Shown: in pieces, positions 38,614 through 48,754 of the stretch
How positions within the stretch are numbered: the first letter of the stretch is position 1
Layout: every line of letters begins with the position of its first letter
Assembly (NCBI GenBank): GCA_029008035.1
Contig: JAQXIY010000032.1
Location: 1 to 64,000, forward strand
Source of the DNA: Lachnospiraceae bacterium
GTDB taxonomy: Bacteria; Bacillota; Clostridia; Lachnospirales; Lachnospiraceae
Length of the DNA: 64,000 nucleotides
Direction: 5' to 3'
Translations under genes and position numbers: made by a program
Notes under the pieces: model-generated
What the model was told of the DNA's origin: nothing
What the model saw: only the letters and a program-made list of their open reading frames with translations
Database searches by the model: none

Positions 38614-40356
38614 TTAACGAATATCGTCACGCAGGAATCGTTTATCGGATTCTTCCAAATCCAGCCCTAAAGTACCACCCGGATTCATATTGTATCCCGG
38701 ATCAAAATAGGCTTTTAGTGATTTAAATACGCCATATTCCGTTCGTCCCAGCTGGCCTTCCAACCAAGGTGCAAACATTTTACCGATGCCGTGATGGTGG
38801 CTCATGGCAGCACCGGATTTCTGAATCGCATCTAAGATTGTGGCATGGTATGCCTTGAACTCCTCCGCATCCGACATTCTGGTAATAAAAATAAAATACA
38901 AATTCGCACCCTGAGGATAACAATGGGACATATGTGTTGTGACAATGGTATTTGGCAGTGCATGGCAAACCTTTCTCACTTCGCTGTGAACCTTTGCCAT
39001 ATTTGACCAATTAACCGTACACTCCAGGGTATCCGTCATAATACCGAAATCAAGTAATGTGTCTCGCAAATACGGGTCATTGAATCGTCCTTTTTCCCAG
39101 CTGGATGTCACAAAGGAAGTCAAGCTCATTCCGCCATATTTATGTGCAATCCGCTTGATATTTTTTGCCACATTCTTGGAAAAACCTTTTTCACCATCAG
39201 TGAAACCAAGGAACAGACATCTTTCCATATCTTCAAAGCCACGCATATTCAGAAGGTTCCACAAAGGGGTTTCATCTACATTATACAAGCGAAGCATCAA
39301 GTTGGTCTCCTCCGGATCGGACAGACGAAATACAGAGGAATTTCCTGCTTCACATTGCATCATTTCCCTAGCTGCTTCCCGAGCAATTTCCCAATTCTTA
39401 AATATGTAAGAAAAACGTATCCTATTCTCCGGCATGTAACGGAATACCTTTAGCGTCACTTCGGTTAAGACACCAAAAGTACCCTCACTTCCCATCATAA
39501 TTTGATTTAAATTTGGTCCGGTGGCCTCTCTCGGATAATGACTTGTTGTGACATTTCCGATTGGGGTTGCATATTTCTGGGATAATACAATATCGGTTAT
39601 ACAACCATAATAGGTGCTGTTCTGCCCGGCTCCTCTGGTCACAACCCAGCCTCCCACACTGCTATACTCAAAGGACTGCGGGAAATGTCCGCAGGTATAG
39701 GCACGTTTTGCACCAAATAGCTTCTGTGCATTGTTAAGCGTCTCCTCTAATTTCGGACCCGACATTCCACTTTGCACAGTTATGGTCTGATCAACTTCAT
39801 TAAAATTCAGCACCTTATTAAAGTTTTTGCGCATATCAAGGGATACACCGCCCTTAACCGGTTCCACGCCTCTTGTAACGCTGCTTCCGCCGCCATAGAC
39901 ATAAAGCGGTATGTTGTACTTCGTACAATATGCAACAATTTCCTCAATTTGCTCAGTAGACTCCGGATACAATACCACATCGGGCAGGCTATCAATTTGT
40001 CGTTGACGCAGTCTTGCGGCATCATATCCTGTCTTTCCGTAAGCCACGGCAAGTCGCGGGTAATCTTCTGTGGTAATATTGTCTTTCCCCACAATCTTCT
40101 CAAAAGCATCCAGATGTTCCTTTGCCAATCTGCATGGAATATCCAATTTGACCGGATCCATGCCAATGTCCCCTGTATATGATTTAAAATCATCATCCGT
40201 CATTTGGAACTTCTCTTTCATTAACTTATACAGCGATTCCTTTGGATATTTCACAAAATTCGGATCGCCCCAGCGAAAAATAGAACGATAGCTGTTCTCC
40301 GGTGCCACTTTCTTTACCCACTTTGGTTCAAATCCTTTATACGGCTTTGTGCTCAT
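38614..40356 (-). CDS. FAD-binding oxidase resembling alkyldihydroxyacetonephosphate synthase (AGPS) / FAD-linked oxidase C family
   Basis: LPDVVLYPESTEQIEEIVAYCTKYNIPLYVYGGGSSVTRGV; GSEGTFGVLTEVTLKVF; SGAAMSHHHGIGKMFAPWLEGQLG; FDPGYNMNPGGTLGL. Confidence 0.85.
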   Translation of the reverse strand: MSTKPYKGFEPKWVKKVAPENSYRSIFRWGDPNFVKYPKESLYKLMKEKFQMTDDDFKSYTGDIGMDPVKLDIPCRLAKEHLDAFEKIVGKDNITTEDYPRLAVAYGKTGYDAARLRQRQIDSLPDVVLYPESTEQIEEIVAYCTKYNIPLYVYGGGSSVTRGVEPVKGGVSLDMRKNFNKVLNFNEVDQTITVQSGMSGPKLEETLNNAQKLFGAKRAYTCGHFPQSFEYSSVGGWVVTRGAGQNSTYYGCITDIVLSQKYATPIGNVTTSHYPREATGPNLNQIMMGSEGTFGVLTEVTLKVFRYMPENRIRFSYIFKNWEIAREAAREMMQCEAGNSSVFRLSDPEETNLMLRLYNVDETPLWNLLNMRGFEDMERCLFLGFTDGEKGFSKNVAKNIKRIAHKYGGMSLTSFVTSSWEKGRFNDPYLRDTLLDFGIMTDTLECTVNWSNMAKVHSEVRKVCHALPNTIVTTHMSHCYPQGANLYFIFITRMSDAEEFKAYHATILDAIQKSGAAMSHHHGIGKMFAPWLEGQLGRTEYGVFKSLKAYFDPGYNMNPGGTLGLDLEESDKRFLRDDIR

Positions 40357-40720
40357 TTTCTTGTCCTCCTTCTAAAACATTGCTGGTTACAATAATATCA
40401 ACGCCCAGGTTAAGCACATCGGGGAGCAATACCTCTCCCCTTTTTACAGGATGCTCAACCACAATTGTGTTAATCTCCTTCATCACATCAAAAATCATTT
40501 CTTTCGGTATCTCGCCCGATACACGAACCGGAATAACCGGCGTTCCCGCAAAAGCTGTCCGAACAGTGCTACAGATGGTACGCATTGGATGCTGTAATTC
40601 GGCCAAAGCAAATGTTTCGCCCCGCTTACATTTGTTTCCGCTAACCTGAATTTCTCCATCTTTTTCTTCAACCCTCAAGGTACACCCGTTCGGGCAAGTG
40701 ATACAGGTCATCTCCCTCAT
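40337..40720 (-). CDS. DUF1667 protein (Cys-containing, partner of GlpA/B-like oxidoreductases)
   Basis: MREMTCITCPNGCTLRVEEKDGEIQVSGNKCKRGETFALAELQHPMRTICSTVRTA. Confidence 0.9.
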   Translation of the reverse strand: MREMTCITCPNGCTLRVEEKDGEIQVSGNKCKRGETFALAELQHPMRTICSTVRTAFAGTPVIPVRVSGEIPKEMIFDVMKEINTIVVEHPVKRGEVLLPDVLNLGVDIIVTSNVLEGGQENEHKAV

Positions 40721-41991
40721 AGCGCAGCACCTCCTTTTTGAATGGAAACTTTCACCCGGGACCCCTCCGTCAGTTGAATCTTACTCAAATCTAATTCCAG
40801 ATGTTCCATCTCCGGAGGTTTTAGATTGCTGTATTTTTTTTCGTACACCGTTTTCCCATCTACTTCCATACGAAGGGTTCCCACCGGCAATGTCTCTCTG
40901 CTTCGGAAATAAAAAACAACCTTTTCTAAGCTATCATCCAGACATAATTTCTGTGGAACAATATATTGCACCGAATCATCTGTGATCAGTTGCACCTTTT
41001 TATCTCCGGGTTGCCATGTCTTTCGGTATTCGGCCGCCGCTTTCCCGGCAAGTTCGCCACTTTCCGAAACATAATCTACCAAATCGTTCACATGTAGTGC
41101 ATTGCCACAGGAAAAGACCCCTTCCACTCCGGTCATGAATCGATTGTCGCAAACCGGTCCTTTTGTATGTGCGTCTATGGCAACGCCTAGATTTTCTGCA
41201 ATTTCATTTTCCGGAATGAGTCCCACCGACAAAATCAATGCATCGCATTCCACAATTTCTTCTGTCCCTAAAATCGGCTGCATTTTATCGTCCACTTGCG
41301 AAATTTCTACTGCTGAGAGACGTTCTTCACCAAACACCCGTGTAACCGTATGGGACAAATAAAGAGGAATCCCATAATCATCCAGGCATTGTACCAGATT
41401 ACGAGTGAGACCTGACGGTTCCGGTTTAACCTCATAGACACCCAGTACTTTCGCTCCCTCTAAGGTCAAACGCCGTGCCATAATCAACCCGATATCACCG
41501 CTACCCAAGATTACACATTTTTTGGTGGGCATTTCACCCAAAAGATTCACAAAATGCTGTGCCGTACCCGCCGTAAAAACCCCTGCCGGACGGGTTCCAT
41601 GAATAAACACCTGCTTCGCCGTCCGTTCCCTGCAACCGGTTGCAAGAATAATGGTTGCTGTTCGATACTTATGTACACCATTTTTGTTTACGGCTGTAAG
41701 CAGAAACCCATCATCTTTCTTCTGAATACCCGTCACAAATGTTTGAACTTCATAGGCAATCTCCAACTCATGAAATTCATCTTCAAAGCGCTCCACATAC
41801 TCCGGACCGGAAAGTTTTTCGCCAAAGTGAAGCAAACCAAATCCGTCATGGATACATTGTTTGAGGATTCCTCCCAATCGTTCCTCTCTCTCGATCAGAA
41901 GAACCCGGGCGTTTTCTTTTTTTGCAGAAATTGCAGCAGCAAGGCCTGCAGGCCCTCCTCCAATTACAAGAACATCATAACTGTGCATCAC
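40717..41991 (-). CDS. FAD-dependent pyridine nucleotide-disulphide oxidoreductase
   Basis: DVLVIGGGPAGLAAAISAKKENARVLLIEREERLGGILKQCIHDGFGLLHFGEKLSGPEY; CVILGSGDIGLIMARRLTLEGAKV. Confidence 0.9.
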   Translation of the reverse strand: MMHSYDVLVIGGGPAGLAAAISAKKENARVLLIEREERLGGILKQCIHDGFGLLHFGEKLSGPEYVERFEDEFHELEIAYEVQTFVTGIQKKDDGFLLTAVNKNGVHKYRTATIILATGCRERTAKQVFIHGTRPAGVFTAGTAQHFVNLLGEMPTKKCVILGSGDIGLIMARRLTLEGAKVLGVYEVKPEPSGLTRNLVQCLDDYGIPLYLSHTVTRVFGEERLSAVEISQVDDKMQPILGTEEIVECDALILSVGLIPENEIAENLGVAIDAHTKGPVCDNRFMTGVEGVFSCGNALHVNDLVDYVSESGELAGKAAAEYRKTWQPGDKKVQLITDDSVQYIVPQKLCLDDSLEKVVFYFRSRETLPVGTLRMEVDGKTVYEKKYSNLKPPEMEHLELDLSKIQLTEGSRVKVSIQKGGAAL

Positions 41992-43712
41992 TTCGCCCCC
42001 TTTGTCTTTCCATAATTAATCACAGAACCATCTCCTGCTTTTTTCACCTGTTCTATGGGTACATTCAAATATTCGCTAATGATTCGCGTGACAAGCGGCA
42101 TACAGAAACCACCTTGGCATCTTCCCATTCCGGGTCGCACACGTTTTTTGATGCCATCTACAGTTGCCACAGGTATGGGTGATTGTAATGCATCAAGGAT
42201 TTCACCCTTGCTAATTTCCTCACAGCGACATACAATCACACCGTAATCCGGATTCTCTTGAATCAGTCGATCTTTTTCCTCTTCTGAGAGATTCTTTACC
42301 CTTGGAATACCTTTTCTTACAGGCTGAAAGTCTTTGTTCATCGGGATAGGTTTGTCTTTACTTAATTCCTTCACCGCCATCTCCGCCACATCCATTGCAA
42401 CAGCCGGAGCTGTGGTAAGTCCCGGGGACTGTATGCCTGCGCAATGAATTAGATTCTTTGTTTTGCGTCCCTGTTCGATAACGAAGTCTTCCTCAAATGT
42501 GGCAGGTCTCACCCCCGCAAAATAAGTGATGATATCTCTCTTGGAAATCCCCTCTGCAGTAAGCTTCTGTTTTTCAAAAACCGCATCAATGCTAGCCTGT
42601 TCCGTGGAAAAATTCTCTTTTTCATATGTTTCCACTGCGTTCGGGCCTACCAGCAAATTGTCATGAACTGTATGTAGAATGCCCCCACCCTTCGTATGGG
42701 TTTTATTGTTGGTTAATTTCTTAAGAGTTGAAATGCTTTTCACAAGGCTTCCCGACTTCTTATCCATAATAAAATCAGTTCCCTTTCGCGGATGAATCGA
42801 GTAAAAACGGTCTCCTGCCATTTCTGCAATATCATCAGCGAATACGCCTGCCGCATTGATGACTAGCTTTGGATAGATGGTTCCCCGGTTTGTCCTGACA
42901 CTCTGAATGGTCCCTTCGGCTACCTCCATATCCAGCACTACGGTATTCAGGCTCACTTTCGCACCATTACTCACCGCATTTTCCCCATAGGCGATTGTTA
43001 ATCCATAAGGACAGACACAACCTGCACTGGGATTATAAAGGGCAAATTTAAATTCCGGATTCAAATGGGGCTCTCTTTTATGTAATTCTTTGCCTGAGAC
43101 GAGACAAGTATCCGTCACCTTACAGATATGACGTCTCTGCCAAGCATAAAGCCATACAAAAGGATATGCCCACGCATCAGTAAATCCAACATACTGTCCG
43201 CACTGCTGAAAAGGCACATCCAATTCTTTGCAAATTTGGTCATACATCTGATTGCCACGTACTACATATTTCTGTTTCAAGGTGCCACGTCCCAAATCAA
43301 CGCCCGGATGTACTTCCCCATCATTTCTTCCTGAAGCATGTATGGCAAGATCGCACTCCTTATCTACCAGCAACACATCCAGTTTCCACTTCATCAACTC
43401 TCTCGCGATACTGCAGCCGGAAATACCGCCTCCAATAATCAATACATCCGGTTTACATCCTTCTAATTCCCGGTCTTCCAACGACGGTGTTCTCATTTTG
43501 GGCACTTCCGCACCATCCAGTAATACATCATTGACCACATGAATTCCTGCATGATTCACAACACACATGTTGCAAGCCTCCAGAATGTCTTCCCAACATC
43601 TTAAATGGCCTTTCACTCGAATGCAATCTTCTTCTACAGTCGCTGTTACTTTCCCACCAAACCGTTTTTGAAGTTTCCGATTCAGTTTTTCCTCCAATAC
43701 ATCTCTCTTCAT
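41988..43712 (-). CDS. Glycerol-3-phosphate dehydrogenase-like (GlpA-type) FAD oxidoreductase with BFD-like [2Fe-2S] C-terminus
   Basis: DVLIIGGGISGCSIARELMKWKLDVLLVDKECDLAIHASGRNDGEVHPG; IVCRCEEISKGEILDAL...RVRPGMGRCQGGFCMP. Confidence 0.9.
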   Translation of the reverse strand: MKRDVLEEKLNRKLQKRFGGKVTATVEEDCIRVKGHLRCWEDILEACNMCVVNHAGIHVVNDVLLDGAEVPKMRTPSLEDRELEGCKPDVLIIGGGISGCSIARELMKWKLDVLLVDKECDLAIHASGRNDGEVHPGVDLGRGTLKQKYVVRGNQMYDQICKELDVPFQQCGQYVGFTDAWAYPFVWLYAWQRRHICKVTDTCLVSGKELHKREPHLNPEFKFALYNPSAGCVCPYGLTIAYGENAVSNGAKVSLNTVVLDMEVAEGTIQSVRTNRGTIYPKLVINAAGVFADDIAEMAGDRFYSIHPRKGTDFIMDKKSGSLVKSISTLKKLTNNKTHTKGGGILHTVHDNLLVGPNAVETYEKENFSTEQASIDAVFEKQKLTAEGISKRDIITYFAGVRPATFEEDFVIEQGRKTKNLIHCAGIQSPGLTTAPAVAMDVAEMAVKELSKDKPIPMNKDFQPVRKGIPRVKNLSEEEKDRLIQENPDYGVIVCRCEEISKGEILDALQSPIPVATVDGIKKRVRPGMGRCQGGFCMPLVTRIISEYLNVPIEQVKKAGDGSVINYGKTKGAK

Positions 43713-43766
43713 CTTCTCACTTCCTTTTGGGTTTTGAGTCGCCCGCTTGACCGACTTTATGATTTT

Positions 43767-43795
43767 AGATTATCAAAAAAGTATATAAAAGTCAA
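43767..43795 (-). promoter_or_regulatory. Candidate sigma-A promoter of the GlpA-like/AGPS-like/FGGY operon
   Basis: Minus strand TTGACT-N17-TAATCT. Confidence 0.55.
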
Positions 43796-43812
43796 TATGA
43801 TATTCTGTTTTA

Positions 43813-43841
43813 TAGACAATTAGCACAAAAAACGTTATACT
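43813..43841 (+). promoter_or_regulatory. Candidate sigma-A promoter of the TetR regulator gene
   Basis: TAGACA-N17-TATACT. Confidence 0.55.
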
Positions 43842-43870
43842 ATACACGAATTTGAAAACATTTAAAATAT

Positions 43871-44437
43871 GTGAGGGATGTTATGGCTGCACCAAGAAAA
43901 GACAATGTAAAAGAATTAATCTTAACAACCACAGAACGATTGTTAGAACACAAGAAACTATCCGATATCTCCTTGGCAGAAATCGCCAGAGAGGCATCCA
44001 TTTCCAAAGGCACACTCTACTATCACTATAAAAACAAAAATGATATTTTATTTGATATTACCGATAAATACTTAGAGCAACAATACGAGGATTTGATTAC
44101 CTGGACAGAGGATGCATCCAAAGACACCTCGCTTCACCGACTGATTAAGTATGTTTTGGAACGTGACGTAGCCACTGCCAGTATGCGTCTTCATTTGTAT
44201 TACGATGCAATGATGGGTAATGAACAGATTCGTCAGAAGTTGATGAATCGCTACAGCGAATTTGCCAGTATTATCGCAAAAAAGATTGGAGAACGAACCG
44301 ACACTGTTTCACCGGAGTTTTTTGCATGGTTATTGCTTCTTCTTTCAGACGGACTTTTTATTCACAAAACTTTGGACAATCCTCAATTAGATATTGCTGA
44401 TTTTATTCAGGAAGCAGAAAAGTATCTAAGCAGGTGA
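43871..44437 (+). CDS. TetR/AcrR family transcriptional regulator
   Basis: N-terminal HTH LSDISLAEIAREASISKGTLYYHYKNKNDILFDI; divergent from the redox operon; start codon could be a later ATG (MAAPRKD). Confidence 0.92.
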   Translation: MRDVMAAPRKDNVKELILTTTERLLEHKKLSDISLAEIAREASISKGTLYYHYKNKNDILFDITDKYLEQQYEDLITWTEDASKDTSLHRLIKYVLERDVATASMRLHLYYDAMMGNEQIRQKLMNRYSEFASIIAKKIGERTDTVSPEFFAWLLLLLSDGLFIHKTLDNPQLDIADFIQEAEKYLSR

Positions 44438-45073
44438 CGTTCCCATCATGTCCTCCAGTTTTTTTATGGCATTTTCCAATCCTCCCACCTCGTCAATCAA
44501 GCCAACATCCACCGCTTCCTGTCCCACGAGAACCGTGCCCAAATCCTTTGCCATCATATTCTTTGATAGCATTAGCTCTTCAAAAACCGTTTTCTCTACT
44601 TTACAGTGCTTCACAATAAAATTCACAATGCGCTCCTGCATTTGATAAAACTGAAAATAGGTCTGAGGTGCTCCAACAACAGTACCGGACATTCTGACAG
44701 GATGCACCATCATAGTGGCTGACGGAACCAGAAAGGAGTATTTGGCAGACACCGCCAGAGGAATACCTATGGAATGACTTCCTCCAATCACCAGAGACAC
44801 TGTAGGCTTGTGCAAAGATGCCATCAATTCTGCAATGGCAAGACCACATTCCACATCCCCGCCGATGGTATTTAACACGAATAAAATGCCGTCTGTCATC
44901 TTATCGTTATCCACTTCAATTAGTTGCGGAATCAAGTGCTCATACTTTGTTGCTTTTGTATTCCCGGAGAGGACATCGTGTCCCTCGATTTCACCTATAA
45001 TAGTAACAATGCGCACCACTTTCCCACCGGCAGTTCCAAAACTTCCCTGTCCATATTCTTTTACTTCATCCAT
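44426..45073 (-). CDS. ClpP-class serine protease (TepA-like)
   Basis: DGILFVLNTIGGDVECGLAIAELMASL; VIGGSHSIGIPLAVSAKYSFLVPSATMMVHPVRM. Confidence 0.88.
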   Translation of the reverse strand: MDEVKEYGQGSFGTAGGKVVRIVTIIGEIEGHDVLSGNTKATKYEHLIPQLIEVDNDKMTDGILFVLNTIGGDVECGLAIAELMASLHKPTVSLVIGGSHSIGIPLAVSAKYSFLVPSATMMVHPVRMSGTVVGAPQTYFQFYQMQERIVNFIVKHCKVEKTVFEELMLSKNMMAKDLGTVLVGQEAVDVGLIDEVGGLENAIKKLEDMMGTSPA

Positions 45074-45121
45074 ATTTCACCTCGCACTACTTACTTTTAC
45101 CCATCTATACTCTCACAACAA

Positions 45122-45148
45122 AAAGAGCCTCCTATTCGGAAGCTCTTT
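45122..45148 (-). terminator. Terminator of glgA
   Basis: Minus strand AAAGAGC-TTCC-gaata-GGAG-GCTCTTTTTG. Confidence 0.75.
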
Positions 45149-45172
45149 GTAGTATATGTATTGTGTAAAAAA

Positions 45173-46624
45173 TTATTCGCCCAACAAATAACGGTACATA
45201 CCTTCGTATTGAGCCTTGGAGTTGGTCCAGGAATAGTCCTTTTGCATACCCCTCTCCACCATCTTATTCCACTCCGCTTTCTTGTTAAAGAAAACATGCT
45301 TGGAGTAGTTAACTGTGTTGAGAAGTTCATCTCCATTGTAGTTCGCAAAGGAGAATCCGTCTCCTGTATGCTCATACTCGTTATAAGGAACAACGGTATC
45401 CTTCAAACCACCTGTCTCCCGGACAATAGGCACCGTTCCGTAACGGAAGGAAATCAACTGCGTCAAACCACATGGCTCGAAGCGCGATGGCATAAGAAAT
45501 GCATCAGCGGCTGCGTATAGCTTGTGTGCCAAATCCTCAGAATAACAAATATTGGCTGAAATTTTATCCGGATACTTCCACGCATACTGGCGGAACATAT
45601 TCTCATACTGAGCCTCACCGGTTCCAATAACAACAAGCTGTGTATGGTCATCTACCAAGCGTTCAATACAATAATTCACCAAGTCAAGACCTTTTTGGTC
45701 TGTCAGACGTGAAATTAAGCCGATCATGTATTTCTTCTTGTTCACAGTTAGACCTAGCAGTTCTTGTAATTTCTCTTTGTTCACCTTCTTGTTGGTTCGG
45801 AAATTAGACTTGTCGTAATTCTTAAACAATGTTGTATCTGTGGCAGGGTCATACATATCATAATCAATACCATTTACAATACCACGCATGTCAAAATGAC
45901 GAGCTGACAGCAATCCCTCCATACCTTCACCATAGTAAACGGATTGAATCTCATTAGCGTAGGTCTCACTAACGGTAGTGATGTAATCTGCATACACAAG
46001 ACCACCCTTTAACATATTACCACACTTCTTAAACTCCAGCTTATCTGCTGTAAAGAGTTCTTGGGGCAATCCCGAAATACCCTGAATTGTCTTAATGTCC
46101 CACACACCCTGGAATTTCAGGTTATGAATGGTAATAACAGACTTCATCCCCCAGAAAAATGGATTGGCGGCAAATTCTGTCTTGAGATATACAGGAATCA
46201 ACCCTGTCTGCCAATCATGGCAATGAATGATATCCGGCTGGAATCCAATCACAGGCAGCATCGATAACACTGCCTTATCGAAGAAGGTAAACTTCTCGAT
46301 ATCATAGCGAGCATCGGAGTATGGGTAAAAGCACTCAAAATATTCCAAATTGTCAATGAAATAATATGTAATGCCCTGATACTTATACTGCATTACCCCC
46401 ACATACTTCTCACCTACATAATGCCCCAGTCCCATTTGAAAATGGCAAACATACTCAAAATTATCACGAAACTGTGGCGGAATACAGGTGTAGTCAGGGA
46501 TGACAACACGCACATCCCACTCCGCGGGGTCAAACTCCTTTGGCAAAGCCCCCACTACATCGGCCAATCCACCTGTCTTGACAAAAGGTACACACTCACT
46601 TGATGCGAAAAGAATCTTCTTCAT
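45173..46624 (-). CDS. glgA: Glycogen synthase
   Basis: MKKILFASSECVPFVKTGGLADVVGALPKEF; HCHDWQTGLIPVYLK; PSRFEPCGLTQLISFRYGTVPIVRETGGLKDTV. Confidence 0.97.
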   Translation of the reverse strand: MKKILFASSECVPFVKTGGLADVVGALPKEFDPAEWDVRVVIPDYTCIPPQFRDNFEYVCHFQMGLGHYVGEKYVGVMQYKYQGITYYFIDNLEYFECFYPYSDARYDIEKFTFFDKAVLSMLPVIGFQPDIIHCHDWQTGLIPVYLKTEFAANPFFWGMKSVITIHNLKFQGVWDIKTIQGISGLPQELFTADKLEFKKCGNMLKGGLVYADYITTVSETYANEIQSVYYGEGMEGLLSARHFDMRGIVNGIDYDMYDPATDTTLFKNYDKSNFRTNKKVNKEKLQELLGLTVNKKKYMIGLISRLTDQKGLDLVNYCIERLVDDHTQLVVIGTGEAQYENMFRQYAWKYPDKISANICYSEDLAHKLYAAADAFLMPSRFEPCGLTQLISFRYGTVPIVRETGGLKDTVVPYNEYEHTGDGFSFANYNGDELLNTVNYSKHVFFNKKAEWNKMVERGMQKDYSWTNSKAQYEGMYRYLLGE

Positions 46625-46640
46625 AATAGAATCCCCCTAT

Positions 46641-47369
46641 TTATTCATCCCAGTTATGATACACTTCCTGAACGTCATCATCCTCATCTAATAAGGTTAA
46701 AATCTTGTTGATGTTGAACAAATCCTGCTCGTCCGTCAATTCAACATAGGTCTGAGGAATCATAGTAACCTGAGCATCTGCCATTGGAATATTTTCTGCC
46801 TCCAATGCCTCTCTCACAGTCGCAAAATCCTCCGGCTGAGTGAGAATCTCAAAACTGTCCTCCTCCTCTGCAAAATCTTCGGCACCTGCATCCAAAGCAA
46901 TCATCATTAAATCGTCCGCCTCCAAGTCACACTCCTCTTTGGCAATCAGAATCTGACCTTTCTTGTCGAACATATAAGAAACGCATCCCTGGGTACCGAT
47001 GCTTCCCTTTCCTTTTGTAAACGCACTGCGAACATTGGCTGCGGTACGATTTTTATTGTCCGTCAACGCATCCACAATGATAGCCGTTCCATTTGGTCCA
47101 TAACCTTCGTATGTAACGGATTCGTAGTTCACAGAACCTGCATCGCCTGCAGCCTTCTTAATGCCACGCTCAATGGTATCGTTTGGCATATTGTTAGCTT
47201 TGGCTTTTGCAATAACATCACGCAACTTACTGTTGTTCTCCGGATCCGGTCCACCTTCCTTAACAGCAACTGCAATCTCTCGTCCAATGATTGTAAAGAT
47301 TTTGCCCTTTGCAGCATCATTCTTTTCTTTCTTATGCTTAATATTGGCAAATTTTGAATGTCCTGACAT
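46641..47369 (-). CDS. YebC/PmpR family regulatory protein
   Basis: [61 protein letters not shown]. Confidence 0.96.
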   Translation of the reverse strand: MSGHSKFANIKHKKEKNDAAKGKIFTIIGREIAVAVKEGGPDPENNSKLRDVIAKAKANNMPNDTIERGIKKAAGDAGSVNYESVTYEGYGPNGTAIIVDALTDNKNRTAANVRSAFTKGKGSIGTQGCVSYMFDKKGQILIAKEECDLEADDLMMIALDAGAEDFAEEEDSFEILTQPEDFATVREALEAENIPMADAQVTMIPQTYVELTDEQDLFNINKILTLLDEDDDVQEVYHNWDE

Positions 47370-47411
47370 TTGTTATTTTCCTCTTTTCTAACTGTATTCT
47401 ATATCAGTTTA

Positions 47412-48299
47412 TCATTTTTCATCTGCGCTTTCAAGATTTGTATCATGGGAGTTTTCCACGGGTTGAGGGAGACATTCCACATCTACCTGCTGTATGATTT
47501 TCCCTTCTACATCCAAAATGTGAAATCTGTAACTCTCATAATCTGCAGTAAAGGATTCCTTCTCATCGGGAATACGCCCCAAAAGGGAAATCAAAAATCC
47601 GTTGAGCGTCTCAAACTCCTCCGGGAATGTGATGCCTAGCACATCACTAGCCTCCTCTAAGGTGGTGGCTCCGGTCATGGAATAATGGTCTTGGGATAAT
47701 TGTTCAATGGAAATCTCCTCATCGTCATGCTCATCCTGAATATTGCCCACGATTTCTTCCAAAATATCCTCCATGGATATAAGGCCACTGGTTTGTCCAT
47801 ATTCGTCCACCACAATCATCATATGATTCTTTTTGGACTGCATTTTGGCAAACAAGGTGTTGAGGCTGTGAGTTTCCGGAACAAATTCCGCCGGTTGCAG
47901 TAATTCATCAAAATCTCTTAGTTTCCTGCCATAGCATGTCTGATCCAGGGCATATGCCAATGCGTCTTTTATATGTAGCACGCCAATCATATGGTCTAAA
48001 TCCTGCAGATACACAGGATATCTTGAAAAGGTGGAGGTTCTCACTACCTCCAAGGCTTCTCCCAGACTCATATCCCCATCCAGACAAACCATTTGTTTTC
48101 TATGTACCATGATATCCTTTGCATCCTTGTCTCCAAACTCAAAGATATTCTGTATCATAGTTGCCTCGCTGGCCAGAAGGACACCATGTTCATGCCCTTC
48201 ATTCACCATTGAGATAATCTCGTCTTCAATCACATCATCCAACTCTTCTTTTGATTTTGTCTTGAAAATGCTTCCAAAACGATTTGTAATACGATTCAA
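47412..48299 (-). CDS. Hemolysin-family CBS-pair/CorC domain protein (no DUF21 TM domain)
   Basis: DIMVHRKQMVCLDGDMSLGEALEVVRTSTFSRYPVYLQDLDHMIGVLHIKDALAY; MMIVVDEYGQTSGLISMEDILEEIVGNIQDEHD. Confidence 0.92.
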   Translation of the reverse strand: MNRITNRFGSIFKTKSKEELDDVIEDEIISMVNEGHEHGVLLASEATMIQNIFEFGDKDAKDIMVHRKQMVCLDGDMSLGEALEVVRTSTFSRYPVYLQDLDHMIGVLHIKDALAYALDQTCYGRKLRDFDELLQPAEFVPETHSLNTLFAKMQSKKNHMMIVVDEYGQTSGLISMEDILEEIVGNIQDEHDDEEISIEQLSQDHYSMTGATTLEEASDVLGITFPEEFETLNGFLISLLGRIPDEKESFTADYESYRFHILDVEGKIIQQVDVECLPQPVENSHDTNLESADEK

Positions 48300-48339
48300 T
48301 TCTCTACTCCTTTATATCCCGTATCTCTCTCTTTATTCT

Positions 48340-48687
48340 TTATGTAAGTAACTCCAAACTTATCTCCAGGGCCTTATCCACCTCAAACAAAACCTGATGA
48401 TCCAGATGGCAGATTTTTTCTTTCAACCGCTTCTTGTCAATGGTTCGAAGCTGCTCTAAAAGTACTACAGAATCCTTTACCAAGTCATACTTCTCACTGT
48501 CCAAAGAAACATGTGTAGGAAGCTTTGCTTTGTTTAACTTAGAAGTAATAGCTGCACAAATCACCGTAGGGGAATGCACATTACCCACATCATTTTGAAT
48601 AATCAAAACCGGGCGAATGCCCCCTTGCTCTGAACCAACCACCGGCCTTAAATCTGCATAATAAATGTCGCCTCGTCGAACTGTCAT
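48340..48687 (-). CDS. PemK/MazF (NdoA-like) endoribonuclease toxin
   Basis: [60 protein letters not shown]; downstream of alr; start chosen at MTVRRGD. Confidence 0.93.
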   Translation of the reverse strand: MTVRRGDIYYADLRPVVGSEQGGIRPVLIIQNDVGNVHSPTVICAAITSKLNKAKLPTHVSLDSEKYDLVKDSVVLLEQLRTIDKKRLKEKICHLDHQVLFEVDKALEISLELLT

Positions 48688-48754
48688 AATACCACTCTCC
48701 AAAATTGATTTTAAAAATAGTATTTCCACAATTTTGAAAGCTATTCACATTATA

